Of a stretch of 64,000 nt of DNA, positions 34,807 through 43,900 are shown one piece after another. Numbering within the stretch: the first letter of the stretch is position 1; every line of letters begins with the position of its first letter. Made by a program: the position numbers and the translations under genes. The notes under the pieces were generated by a model. It saw nothing but the letters and a program-made list of their open reading frames with translations, had not been told where the DNA came from and made no database searches. The DNA comes from a bacterium (GTDB lineage: Bacteria > Planctomycetota > Planctomycetia > Pirellulales > Pirellulaceae): NCBI GenBank assembly GCA_030430075.1, contig JAUIGN010000001.1, positions 248,001 to 312,000 of the forward strand, given 5' to 3'.

Positions 34807-35685
34807 TCACCACACGATCGACGCCGCATCAAAGACCGGGCCATCGACGCAGGTCCGTTTGTAGTCCCATTCACCGTCGATATCGCGAATCTTCGCGACG
34901 CAGGTGAAGCAGATCCCGATGCCACAGGCCATCGGTGTTTCCAAGGAAACCTGGCAAGCCGTACCCGACCCGGCAGCCACTCCGGCCACCGCTTCCATCA
35001 TCGGCTCGGGCCCGCAGCAGACGATCCGCCGATCTTCGCCCGCTTCGTCGAGCGTCTGCTTGAGCAGGTCCGTCACAAGTCCGTGATAACCGCGCGAACC
35101 GTCATCGGTGGCGATCTTGACGTCGACCCCGGCCCGTTCGAAGTCCTCGATGCCGGCCAACAAATCTGCGCGGCGGGCACCGTAGCACAAGGTGACCCGT
35201 CCAGCGCGGGCCACTTCTCGTGTCATGTCGCCGTAACGCCTCCGGCCGAGTGCCTCGTTGGCCAGCGCGACGAAGGGCGTCTGCCCGATCCCGCCGGCAA
35301 CCATGATCAGGTGGTCGGTGGCCTGCTGAGCGAACCCGTTGCCGAGCGGCCCCCACACATCGAGCCGCTGTCCTGGACGAAAGCCGGCCAAGCGACTCGT
35401 CAACTTTCCCTTCACGAGGTAAACGACGTCCACCGCATCAACATCACCCGCTCCGGCCCCACTAGCGGCGGTGTCGTAGAGGGCCAGCGGTCGACCGATG
35501 AGTGGGTCGGTCAAGTCGGACAGCTTGAGCATCAGGAATTGCCCGGGGACAATTCGTTGGGCCATGTCCGGGCAGCGAAAGCGAACGCGGTATGTATCAA
35601 CCGCCAGTTTCACGTTTTCGACAACTTCGACGGTCTGCTGGACCGCTCGGTCCGCGTAATGCCTGGCGTGCAGCGGATTGCTCAT
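34807..35685 (-). CDS. pyrK: Dihydroorotate dehydrogenase electron transfer subunit
   Basis: A 292-residue FAD/[2Fe-2S] subunit that passes electrons from class 1B dihydroorotate dehydrogenase to NAD. It has an FAD domain with IGRPLALYD (~63-71), an NAD-binding domain with MVAGGIGQTPFVALA and VCCGPEPMMEAV, and the C-terminal cluster cysteines C254, C259, C262 and C279 in the PyrK pattern C-x4-C-x2-C-x16-C. The catalytic pyrD gene is not in the window. The ATG overlaps the rluB stop (TAATG), so translation is coupled to a pseudouridine synthase, an odd pair. Confidence 0.93.
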   Translation of the reverse strand: MSNPLHARHYADRAVQQTVEVVENVKLAVDTYRVRFRCPDMAQRIVPGQFLMLKLSDLTDPLIGRPLALYDTAASGAGAGDVDAVDVVYLVKGKLTSRLAGFRPGQRLDVWGPLGNGFAQQATDHLIMVAGGIGQTPFVALANEALGRRRYGDMTREVARAGRVTLCYGARRADLLAGIEDFERAGVDVKIATDDGSRGYHGLVTDLLKQTLDEAGEDRRIVCCGPEPMMEAVAGVAAGSGTACQVSLETPMACGIGICFTCVAKIRDIDGEWDYKRTCVDGPVFDAASIVW

Positions 35686-36962
35686 TAACGGCGTTTCCTA
35701 CCTGACTTCTTCTTTCCTGCGGGCTTCTTCTTTCCTGCCTTCGAACCGGGACGGCCGGCCGGTTTCTTACCGGTGCGAGGCTTGGGGGGGCGCGTGGACT
35801 TCGTACCCGACTTCTTGCCACCGACGGTGCCGGCCGGCTTATCCGTCGCCTTCGTCCTGGCCGTCTTCTTCCTGACCGTCTTCTTCTTTGCCGCTTTTTT
35901 CTTGACCGCTTTCTTGTCCGGCCGAGCGGTTGTCCGACCTGCCGCATTTGATCCGCTCAACCTGGCACGTCCGGCCGAATTCTTCGTCGGCCGCGTGTAG
36001 CCGCCGAGGGCTGACGAGCCCGACTTGCGGCGGCGGGGTTGGTCGGATTCCGCGTCGGCGTCAGCCCGCGACCGTGATGGCCGCCCTCCACCTCGAGACT
36101 CCCCAGCCTTCGCGTCCGCTTTGCCGCCCGCCGGCGCCACTCCGCTCCGACCGGAGCGCCTCCCGCCAGATCGCTCGGCAGTCTCGCCTGACTTCTTGCG
36201 GCGTCGGGTCGCGCGCCGCAACGCCTGCACCTCGTCACGCCCCAACATCCGGTGCGCGCCGACCGGCATCGTCCCCAACCGAATCGGCCCGATGGCGATC
36301 CGCTTGAGCTGCACGACCTTGTGGCCAATCCGAGCGAGCAGGCGGCGGATCTCGCGATTCAGGCCTTCCTGGAGGACAATCTCCAGTTCCGTACTCTGCT
36401 TGAATCGGCGTTTGGTGCGGATCGAGGAAACGCGGGCCAAACCGTCCGACAAGTAAATTCCCTTGCGAATCTTGGCCAAGTCCTCCGCTGCCGGACTGCC
36501 AACCACCCGCACTCGATAGACCTTCTCGACCCCGAAGCGCGGATGGGTCAGACGATTCGCCAGTTCCCCGTCGTTGGTGACCAGAATCAATCCTTCGCTG
36601 GTCCGGTCCAGCCGACCTACCGGATAGAGCCGCTCGTTAGAATTGATCAGGTCGATGACGCGCGGGCGACCATCAGGGTCAGAGTTTGTGGAGACCACGC
36701 CCACCGGTTTGTTCAAGGCGAAGTAGACCCGTCTGGGCTTCGGCAGGGTCACGCCATCGACTTGAATGCGATGGGCCGTGGGATCGACCTTGCGGCCCAA
36801 TTCCGTCACGAATTCACCGTCCACCTCAACCCGCCCTGCGGTGATCAGGGCTTCGCATTCGCGCCGACTGCCAATCCCGGCCGCCGCCAGAATCTTTTGT
36901 AGCCGGTCCAGACCTTGGTCCGGATCATCGTGAGCTGGCTGAGCGTGGCGTCGCCGCGACAT
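35685..36962 (-). CDS. rluB: Pseudouridine synthase (RluB/RsuA family) with long lysine-rich tail
   Basis: A 425-residue RNA pseudouridine synthase. The N-terminal S4 RNA-binding domain (~17-75, RLQKILAAAGIGSRRECE) precedes the catalytic domain (~78-250) with YFALNKPVGVVST, the catalytic Asp in VGRLDRTSEGL and LNREIRRLL. Family members usually end near residue 250. Here about 160 further residues are highly basic, ending in many KKK/KKA/GKK repeats like histone H1 or the tails of some bacterial nucleic-acid-binding proteins. The tail probably binds RNA or DNA. The stop overlaps the pyrK start. RluB versus RluF/RsuA is inferred from overall similarity. Confidence 0.92.
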   Translation of the reverse strand: MSRRRHAQPAHDDPDQGLDRLQKILAAAGIGSRRECEALITAGRVEVDGEFVTELGRKVDPTAHRIQVDGVTLPKPRRVYFALNKPVGVVSTNSDPDGRPRVIDLINSNERLYPVGRLDRTSEGLILVTNDGELANRLTHPRFGVEKVYRVRVVGSPAAEDLAKIRKGIYLSDGLARVSSIRTKRRFKQSTELEIVLQEGLNREIRRLLARIGHKVVQLKRIAIGPIRLGTMPVGAHRMLGRDEVQALRRATRRRKKSGETAERSGGRRSGRSGVAPAGGKADAKAGESRGGGRPSRSRADADAESDQPRRRKSGSSALGGYTRPTKNSAGRARLSGSNAAGRTTARPDKKAVKKKAAKKKTVRKKTARTKATDKPAGTVGGKKSGTKSTRPPKPRTGKKPAGRPGSKAGKKKPAGKKKSGRKRR

Positions 36963-37116
36963 GATCGACCGTGGGAAAAAGAGGGAACGTCGACACGGCC
37001 CTCATGATAACCGTCCGCCACGGCCCCCAACAGCGGGCACGTTAGCTGCTCGGCCCCGGCACCCTTTGCCATACGCGATCCAGGGCCGCCTGCCGGGAAC
37101 CGTTCGGCCCGCCTGA

Positions 37117-37359
37117 TCAACGTCCCCAGCCGGCATTCGCGGGACGACTGTTGCGGACCGGTTCCGCAAAGGGCTTCTGAAAATCACGAGGGCGTGAACC
37201 GACGACCTCGGGCCCAACATCCGGCTCGGCGTAGGGATCGAAAATCGAAGCCTCCATCTGTCGCTGTTTGATGGTCCCTTGCGGTGCCCACCAACTGCGG
37301 GTGTAGCCACACCCTGACGCGTGGACCAGCAGCATCGTGGCCGCTATGAGTTCAAGCAT
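37117..37359 (-). CDS. Small lipoprotein of unknown function
   Basis: An 80-residue predicted lipoprotein: MLELIAATMLLVHASGC is a signal peptide with lipobox Cys17. The mature part contains YTRSWWAPQGTIKQRQ and FDPYAEPDVGPEV, then a Pro/Arg-rich end. I recall similar short membrane or secreted proteins in other planctomycetes, without known function. The open frame extends upstream to 37629, but that part is not similar to a protein and the ATG at 37359 puts the signal at the N-terminus. No strong ribosome-binding site is visible. Confidence 0.62.
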   Translation of the reverse strand: MLELIAATMLLVHASGCGYTRSWWAPQGTIKQRQMEASIFDPYAEPDVGPEVVGSRPRDFQKPFAEPVRNSRPANAGWGR

Positions 37360-37649
37360 TCTCGCCACGGCAGGGAATTCCTTTTGCAAAGGACTGACAA
37401 GGAGGAGCATGACCAATCGCCGGAACGTCTCCGGGCGACGAGTCAAGTACAGACCGCATGACGTCATGACCTGCGGAATGGCGAAAGAACGGCTGCCTCG
37501 GTTCGCCGGATTCAAACGTTGTTGATGGCTGGTTTTGAGCAGGCCTCTCGCGGTCGGGCCACCCGTTCTGATTCGCGGCCGGATTGTAGGCGCATCCCGG
37601 ATTCGGCAACAGGCGGATTCAACCGTCATCGCAACCGCTCAGTGGATGT

Positions 37650-38681
37650 TCAGGGCAAGTAGATATCAAGGAGCACCGTCTGGTCGCTTGCCCCAATCTC
37701 CGTCCGTCCGCAGACAGAGGGCAGTAGACAGATCTCGCCCGCCGTCACCGGTCGCTCGACAGGATCGCCGGGAAACGTAACCGATCCTGACAGCACTGCT
37801 ACCAGGTGACACCGCTGATCCCCGCCGATGCCGACCGTTGCTGAATTTGGCGGGGCCGAGGAACCTGGGCCCTGGGCGACGGTATCGGCCAGGCCTTGCC
37901 TGGCGAGATCCCACCGATCGAGGATGAATTTGTCGCAGGCCACCAGCCGCTCGACGTCAGGGCGGTCGGTAGGAGCCGGCTGCTGCGGAGCGACCGGTCC
38001 CTGGTCGAAATCGATGACGTCGAGTGCCTGTTCGATATGAAGTTGACGCGGCTGCCCGTCCGCCCCGACTCGATTCCAGTCAAAGATCCGAAACGTGGTG
38101 TCGCTCGCCTGCTGAATCTCCGCGACGACCAGTCCAGCCCCGAGGGCGTGGACGGTTCCGGCCGGAATGAACAGGCAATCTCCGACCCGCGGCTGGAACG
38201 AATGCAAACAGAGCTCGGTGGTTCCCCGGTCCACTTCGCGAGCGAAGGCGGCGCGGTCGAAACCTCGCTTGAGGCCGGCGTAGATCGTGCTCCCGGGTTC
38301 GGCATGCAAGATGACCCACGCTTCGGTCTTCCCCAGGTCGGGAGGCGTTTGCCGGGCCGCCTGCCGGTCATTGGGATGAACCTGCACGGAGAGGTTGCGA
38401 TGGGCATCGAGAAACTTGAAGAGCAGCGGAAACTGTTCGAGCGGCTGATGCCGACCCAGCAGGTCGGGCCCATGCTGTTGTACGAGCCGGCGCAACGTCG
38501 TTCCGGCCAGCGGTCCCGCACGGACAACCGACTGATCCTGACCGTGGTCGACCACCTCCCAGCTCTCCGCATAGTCATCGCCGGGGGGCAACGACTTGAA
38601 CAACCTGGTTTCCAGCCGTCGCCCGCCCCAGAGGTACCGTCGAAAAATTGGCGTAAAACGGAGCGGATAGAGGTCAGCCAT
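37650..38681 (-). CDS. manA: Mannose-6-phosphate isomerase, class I (zinc-dependent)
   Basis: Interconverts fructose 6-phosphate and mannose 6-phosphate, feeding GDP-mannose and surface glycans. A 343-residue cupin-type enzyme of the short bacterial class. It begins YPLRFTPIFRRYLWGGRRL; the zinc site is in LSVQVHPNDRQA (Gln, His) and GKTEAWVIL (Glu), with another His in PAGTVHALG; the catalytic Arg lies in TTFRIFDWNR. The second cupin barrel (~255-343) is present. Start ATG at 38681 matches the family. Nothing in the immediate neighbourhood is a sugar gene. Confidence 0.95.
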   Translation of the reverse strand: MADLYPLRFTPIFRRYLWGGRRLETRLFKSLPPGDDYAESWEVVDHGQDQSVVRAGPLAGTTLRRLVQQHGPDLLGRHQPLEQFPLLFKFLDAHRNLSVQVHPNDRQAARQTPPDLGKTEAWVILHAEPGSTIYAGLKRGFDRAAFAREVDRGTTELCLHSFQPRVGDCLFIPAGTVHALGAGLVVAEIQQASDTTFRIFDWNRVGADGQPRQLHIEQALDVIDFDQGPVAPQQPAPTDRPDVERLVACDKFILDRWDLARQGLADTVAQGPGSSAPPNSATVGIGGDQRCHLVAVLSGSVTFPGDPVERPVTAGEICLLPSVCGRTEIGASDQTVLLDIYLP

Positions 38682-38939
38682 GGTGTCATCCGGTAGTTGT
38701 CAGCAATCAACTGGGCACCAACAATGTAGCGACGTACGAGCGGCAGGGCGAGTTCAACTGGGGTGACAGCCGCTGGGGAAGACCGAACCGGCGTGCAGGG
38801 ACGCACAGGCGAGCGAATTCGCGCAATCCATCGGCGGTGGGCATCGCCGGTCAGGGCTGCCGGGCAGCAATCCGGCCGGGCACTCGATTTGCACTTGCCA
38901 TCCCTGCAGGGAATTCCAACCACGAATTGAGTATTAACC

Positions 38940-39338
38940 ATGTCGCGGACGCTGCTGAATTTTTGGGTCGACGTCGTTTTGCTGGTATTGTTTTTGGCGA
39001 CCCTCTGGCTCACATTCGCGATCCGGTTTGTCTTTCCGCCAGGGACGCTGGCCGCCGGCTGGTCGCTGTGGGGCGCTTCCTACGACCAATGGCTGGAATT
39101 ACAGTTCTGGACGCTTTGCCTATTCGGCGGAGCCGTTCTCCTGCATGTCATGCTCCACTGGACTTGGGTCTGCGGTGTCATCGCAGGCCGGTTTTTCCGC
39201 GCCGCCGACGGCAAGAAGCGGCAATGGAATGACGGGCAGCGAACCCTGTTTGGTGTGGGCCTGATGGTGGTCCTGTTCAATCTTCTGGGGATCGGATTCG
39301 CGGCGGCGATGCTCATGGTGCAAGCTCCCGGATCGTAG
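38940..39338 (+). CDS. DUF4405-like membrane protein
   Basis: A 132-residue membrane protein with three hydrophobic helices (about 10-32, 58-85 and 100-125). The second carries HVMLHWTWVCGVIAG, two histidines four residues apart in a pattern reminiscent of DUF4405 and cytochrome b561-like four-helix proteins that can bind haem. The role is unknown. It lies 130 bases before the TAXI-family gene on the same strand. Confidence 0.7.
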   Translation: MSRTLLNFWVDVVLLVLFLATLWLTFAIRFVFPPGTLAAGWSLWGASYDQWLELQFWTLCLFGGAVLLHVMLHWTWVCGVIAGRFFRAADGKKRQWNDGQRTLFGVGLMVVLFNLLGIGFAAAMLMVQAPGS

Positions 39339-39467
39339 GCCGCTGCAGCCGGCCCGTATTTCTCGTCCCTCACCGTTGGAATAGACTCTTGTTAGGACTT
39401 CTCGTTGTGACATGCGTACGCGGCGCGGATCGGTTTCGGGAGCGGCCAACGGCAGCAGTTCGACGAC

Positions 39468-40868
39468 ATGCTCAAGACATCAACCATCAGATCCTGGATG
39501 ACCGCACTGATGGTGGTCGTCTTTGTCGGCTCGATTCTGGTCTGGTACGCCACCTGGCCACGCCTCTCGTCTGAGCTGATCTTGCTGACGGGGGATCAGG
39601 GCGGCGAGTATTACAAACTGGGACAGGCCGTCCAACCATCGATCCAACGGCGGCTCGACGGTGAAATGGAGGTCCGGGTCGAAGCAACGGCCGGCTCGAA
39701 AGACAATTTCGACCGGTTGATCGCAGCCGATGCATCCGGGAAGAAGGATGCTGCTTACCTGGCCATCGTGCAGGGCGGCAGTGTACCGCTGCAACGCCTG
39801 ACCACCGTGGCCCCCCTCTATCCCGAGTTTGTCCATGTGATCGTGCGAACCGACTCGGACATCGAGACCATTTACGATCTGGCGGGTCGCAAGATCGCCC
39901 TGGGCTTGGAGGGGTCCGGCGAACGGCTCACGGCCAGGAAGCTGCTGGCCTACTACGGCATCGACGCCGACGAGCTGCAATTCAACGACCTTTCGTTCAG
40001 CGAGTTGCTGAAGGAGGATTCGCCGCTGGAAGGCGCCATCGTCACCACCGGGATTCAGCATCCCAGGTTGATCGAAGTGCTCCGTCAGCGGCGATACCGC
40101 ATCCTGTCCATCGATATCGGGCCGGCGATTGAAATGGCGGATCCCTTCTTGCGGACGATCGACGTTCCCAAAGGCCTGTACGCCCAGAATCCTCCCATTC
40201 CCCGCCAGTCCGTCACGACGCTCGCCACCACAGCGTACCTCGTCACCTCCGGGGCAACCGATCCGCGCGTCGTCAACGCGGCCCTTGGCGCCGTCTACGA
40301 AGACAGCCTGCCCATCGAGTTTCCCAGCCTCATCGCGCGCGACGACGCGCCTTCCTGGGTCTCAACTCGCCTGCACCCGATCGCCCATGCCTACTTTCAT
40401 CCGGCCGATCAACTGGGCTACATGGCCACGGTGCTCGAATCCCTGGCCGCCGGGAAAGAGCTGCTGTTGGCCCTGGCCGCCCTCTGCTACCTGATCTCTC
40501 AACGGTGGAGAAAAGCGATCCGCCGTGAACAGGCACAACAGTTCGCCAAGCAAAAAGATCACCTCGATTACCTGTTGCAGAAGACGCTGCAGATCGAACT
40601 GGAGTTGGCCAAATGCACCGATGCGAACCGGCTGAAGCAGTTTCTCCACGATGTAACGGCCATCAAGATCAAGGCCCTCCGTGAATTTACCGACGAAGAA
40701 CTCCGCGGAGACACCACGTTCTCGATCTTCCAACGCCAGTGCGACAATCTGATCAGCCGAATCCAACTGCGGATGCTCGACAGCCAGCATTCGCAGGCCG
40801 TTGCTTTGCAGGACGACGATTCGCGCAACCGGAATTCGCAACGAGCCGACTTGGAGGTGCCAGAATGA
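39468..40868 (+). CDS. TAXI-family (TRAP transporter) solute-binding protein, membrane anchored
   Basis: A 466-residue protein. An N-terminal membrane anchor (~12-30) is followed by a TAXI-type periplasmic binding domain (~36-325): LILLTGDQGGEYYKLGQ, IVQGGSVPLQRL, FVHVIVRTDSDIETIYDLAGRKIALG. A second hydrophobic segment (~330-345) and a coiled-coil C-terminal region (~350-440) follow, so the tail is probably cytoplasmic. Normal TAXI proteins stop after the binding domain and have a fused TRAP permease gene beside them; none is present here. It may be a sensor rather than a transport subunit. Confidence 0.85.
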   Translation: MLKTSTIRSWMTALMVVVFVGSILVWYATWPRLSSELILLTGDQGGEYYKLGQAVQPSIQRRLDGEMEVRVEATAGSKDNFDRLIAADASGKKDAAYLAIVQGGSVPLQRLTTVAPLYPEFVHVIVRTDSDIETIYDLAGRKIALGLEGSGERLTARKLLAYYGIDADELQFNDLSFSELLKEDSPLEGAIVTTGIQHPRLIEVLRQRRYRILSIDIGPAIEMADPFLRTIDVPKGLYAQNPPIPRQSVTTLATTAYLVTSGATDPRVVNAALGAVYEDSLPIEFPSLIARDDAPSWVSTRLHPIAHAYFHPADQLGYMATVLESLAAGKELLLALAALCYLISQRWRKAIRREQAQQFAKQKDHLDYLLQKTLQIELELAKCTDANRLKQFLHDVTAIKIKALREFTDEELRGDTTFSIFQRQCDNLISRIQLRMLDSQHSQAVALQDDDSRNRNSQRADLEVPE

Positions 40869-40937
40869 TCGGTTGCTGCAAACGACTGCGAAGCAGTGAC
40901 TTGCCCTGAACCGTTATCCGGTCATGAATGATTCGGG

Positions 40938-43900
40938 CTATTGCCGGTCCGAGATGGCCTGGGCAACATCCTCGGCTAACAGCAGCAGGACTGAATCCAA
41001 CGATCGGAGGGCGTCCTCGAGCCGCTCGGCGGCATCCCGCCCCGCCGCAGCAGGCGTGCGCCCCGCCTGGCGGACCAGATCGGGTGCTGACGTCGGGATC
41101 GGCCAGTGCCCGTCGCCGGCTGCCACCGACCAGCGAAGTGTCGGCGTCACCCCGTTCGAGGCAAGCTCGTTCTGGCCATGGCGAGCCGCCGCCGTCGGTT
41201 CAAGCGACGTCAACGTCACCCCCACCGCCAGGGCGGATTCACCCTCCCCACCCGCGCCGTTGAGGAAATTGATCACGATCAGGATGTCGCGCGGAGTGGC
41301 GAAGCCGTCGTTGTTCACGTCGTAACGCGGCTGATCGGGGAGATAGGTGTCGAGCAGCCGACCCGACGCATCCGACGACCCAGGGTGGTTGATCTCATTG
41401 ATGACGACCAACACGTCATTCGGTGTCACGAACCCGTCCTGGTTGACATCCATCACGTTGACCGGGTTTTGCCAGGTCGCGGCCACGACGGCGAGCTCGA
41501 ACGTGTCCGCGGCGGACAACGGCGGCTGGCCCAGGTCCTCGGCCACGACGCGCACTCCCCAGGTGCCGGCTTCGGCGTCGGTCGGGTTGCCGGTGAAGGC
41601 CATCGTCGGCGCGTCGAACCGCAACCAGCCGGGCAACGGACTCCCGTCAGTCAGCTCGGCACGAATCGTCAACACATCGCCGGCATCCTCATCACGGAAC
41701 GCCCCGAACGGCAGTGCGAAACCGAGCGGCACATAGGCATGCGAGGTCTGGTCGACCAGGCTCTCTACCAGCACGGGACGCTCGTTCACGTCGCCGACGC
41801 GAACGGTCATCTGCGCCGACGTACTCCGCTGTTGGGAAGCGCTGTCGCTGACCCTCACCAGCAAGTGCAGGTTGGGGTCGGCCAGCGTTTCGAAGTCCAG
41901 CGCCTGCTGACCGACGAACCGAAGGTCGCCGGTCTGGCGATCCACCTCCAGCAAGCCGGTGTCTCCCCCAATCGCCTCGAAGGCCAGCGTTTGCCGTATA
42001 TCGCCATCCGACGCCTCGACCCGTCCGACCATCGTCTCTGCCGGACTGTTTTCCTCAAGTGAAAAACTCTGCGGTACCAGGGTCGGGGCAAATTCGTTCA
42101 CGTCGCGAACATCGACCGTCACCTCGGCGACCGCCATCCGCGGCGGCGTGCCGCTATCGGCAACTTCCACCGTCAACACATACCGGTCAATCGCCTCATG
42201 GTCCAGACTGGCGTTCTCTGCCACGGTCAGATCACCGGTCACTGCGTCGACTTCGATGCCGGGCGCAGTGCTGGCGAGGATGGTGTAGCGCAAGGTGGAA
42301 AGCCGATCCTGGTCGCCGGCTTGCAGGGTCCCCAAGGAAATTCCGCTGGGAAAATTCTCCGCCACAGAGAACGCCTGATCATCCATCGTCGGTGTAAACT
42401 CGTTCACGTCGTCGATCACGATCGTGACGAATCCATCGATCGACTGGACCGGCGCCACACGGTCCGTCACCCGCACAATGGGCGTCACCGATGCTCGCCG
42501 CTCGAAGTCCAACGGTAGCGGGTTGGCGACCGTAATCTCACCGGTCACGGGATCAATGGCAAACGCTCCGTCCGGGTTCGCTCCGACGATTTCAAAGTGG
42601 AAATCGGGCGCCGCGTCGTCATCGATCACGTTAACCGTCCCCACGACGTGGGCGGCGGAAGCGTTCTCTGCCACATGCAGCGTCTGCGTGGGAATCGCGG
42701 GCGCGAACTCGTTGACGTCGCCGATGGTTACGACCAGCGTCGCCTCCGTCTCCAGCGGCGGCACTCCGCTGTCGGTCACCGTCACGCTCAATTCGTAGCG
42801 ATTCTCCGTCTCTGCATCCAGGGGTTCCTCGCCCGCCACGGTAATCAGGCCGGACTGGGCGTCGATCACGAATGGCCCGTCGCCCGCCAAGGCGTACGTC
42901 AGCGTCTGACGATGATCGGCGTCGCTGGCAGCCACCTGGCCCACCACCTGCGGCGCCGAACTCCCTTCGATGATTTCGAATTCCTGATCGTCGACCGCCG
43001 GCTCCGACTCATTGACATCAATTACGTCGACGGTCACCGAACGGACGGTCGACAGCGGCGGACGGCCGTCGTCAAACACTTCGATCTCGAAGGTCAGGCT
43101 GACCGCCTCTTCGTAGTCCAGCGTCCTGTCCGGCGCCAAAGCCAGTTGCCCGTCGACAACCTCAAACCGGTCGTCCGAAACAGTAAACCGATGCTCATCG
43201 CCCCCGTCCGGATCGTAGAACTGCACCGTCCCCACGATGCCCCCTTGGTTTTCGCGAACCGGGGCGACAACCACTTCCAGAGCGCGGGGTGGGTCGTTGA
43301 CCGCGGCCACATCAACGGTCACCGTGGCCGTGTTCGTGCTGCCAAGCCCATCGAACAGCGTGTACTCGAACCGTGCCGTGCCGTGATAATCGAGCTCGGG
43401 AACAAACGACACGCGGCGAGCGGCGGCGTCGATGGAAGCGACTCCCCCCACCTCCGCCCCGACTTCGCTGATCACCCATTCGCCGTACGGCGAGTCGGGA
43501 TCACTGTCGTTTGCAAACAACTGGTCCCATGTGATCTCCAGCGCCTCATCCTCGTCAACGGCGAACTGATCGTTGTCCGCGACCGGTGGCTGCCCGATCG
43601 CCGTGATGGGGGCCATCGCATAGGGGCCAATCAAGGTCGGCTCGCGGAGAACCTCGCCCAAAACGGTCACGCCCGCCTCCGATGCACTCGCATAGTAGGT
43701 GTGCGCGCCGTTGGCGAGGTCCGCCGTCGACACGACCAGCGACCAACCGTCGTCCCCATCTTCGTCGACGCCAAGGTACCGGTCCCCGTTGACCCCGAGC
43801 TGCAGGCCGGAGATTCCGTTCGTCTCGTGGTAGAAACGCACCTGCGGATCGGGGCTATTGGGTGTGGCAAGCGACGTTGCCACGAGCGTCAGATTATCGG

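Noticed and set aside
37799-39013. 404-codon minus-strand frame
   Set aside because: It is out of frame with the mannose-6-phosphate isomerase, which explains this DNA.
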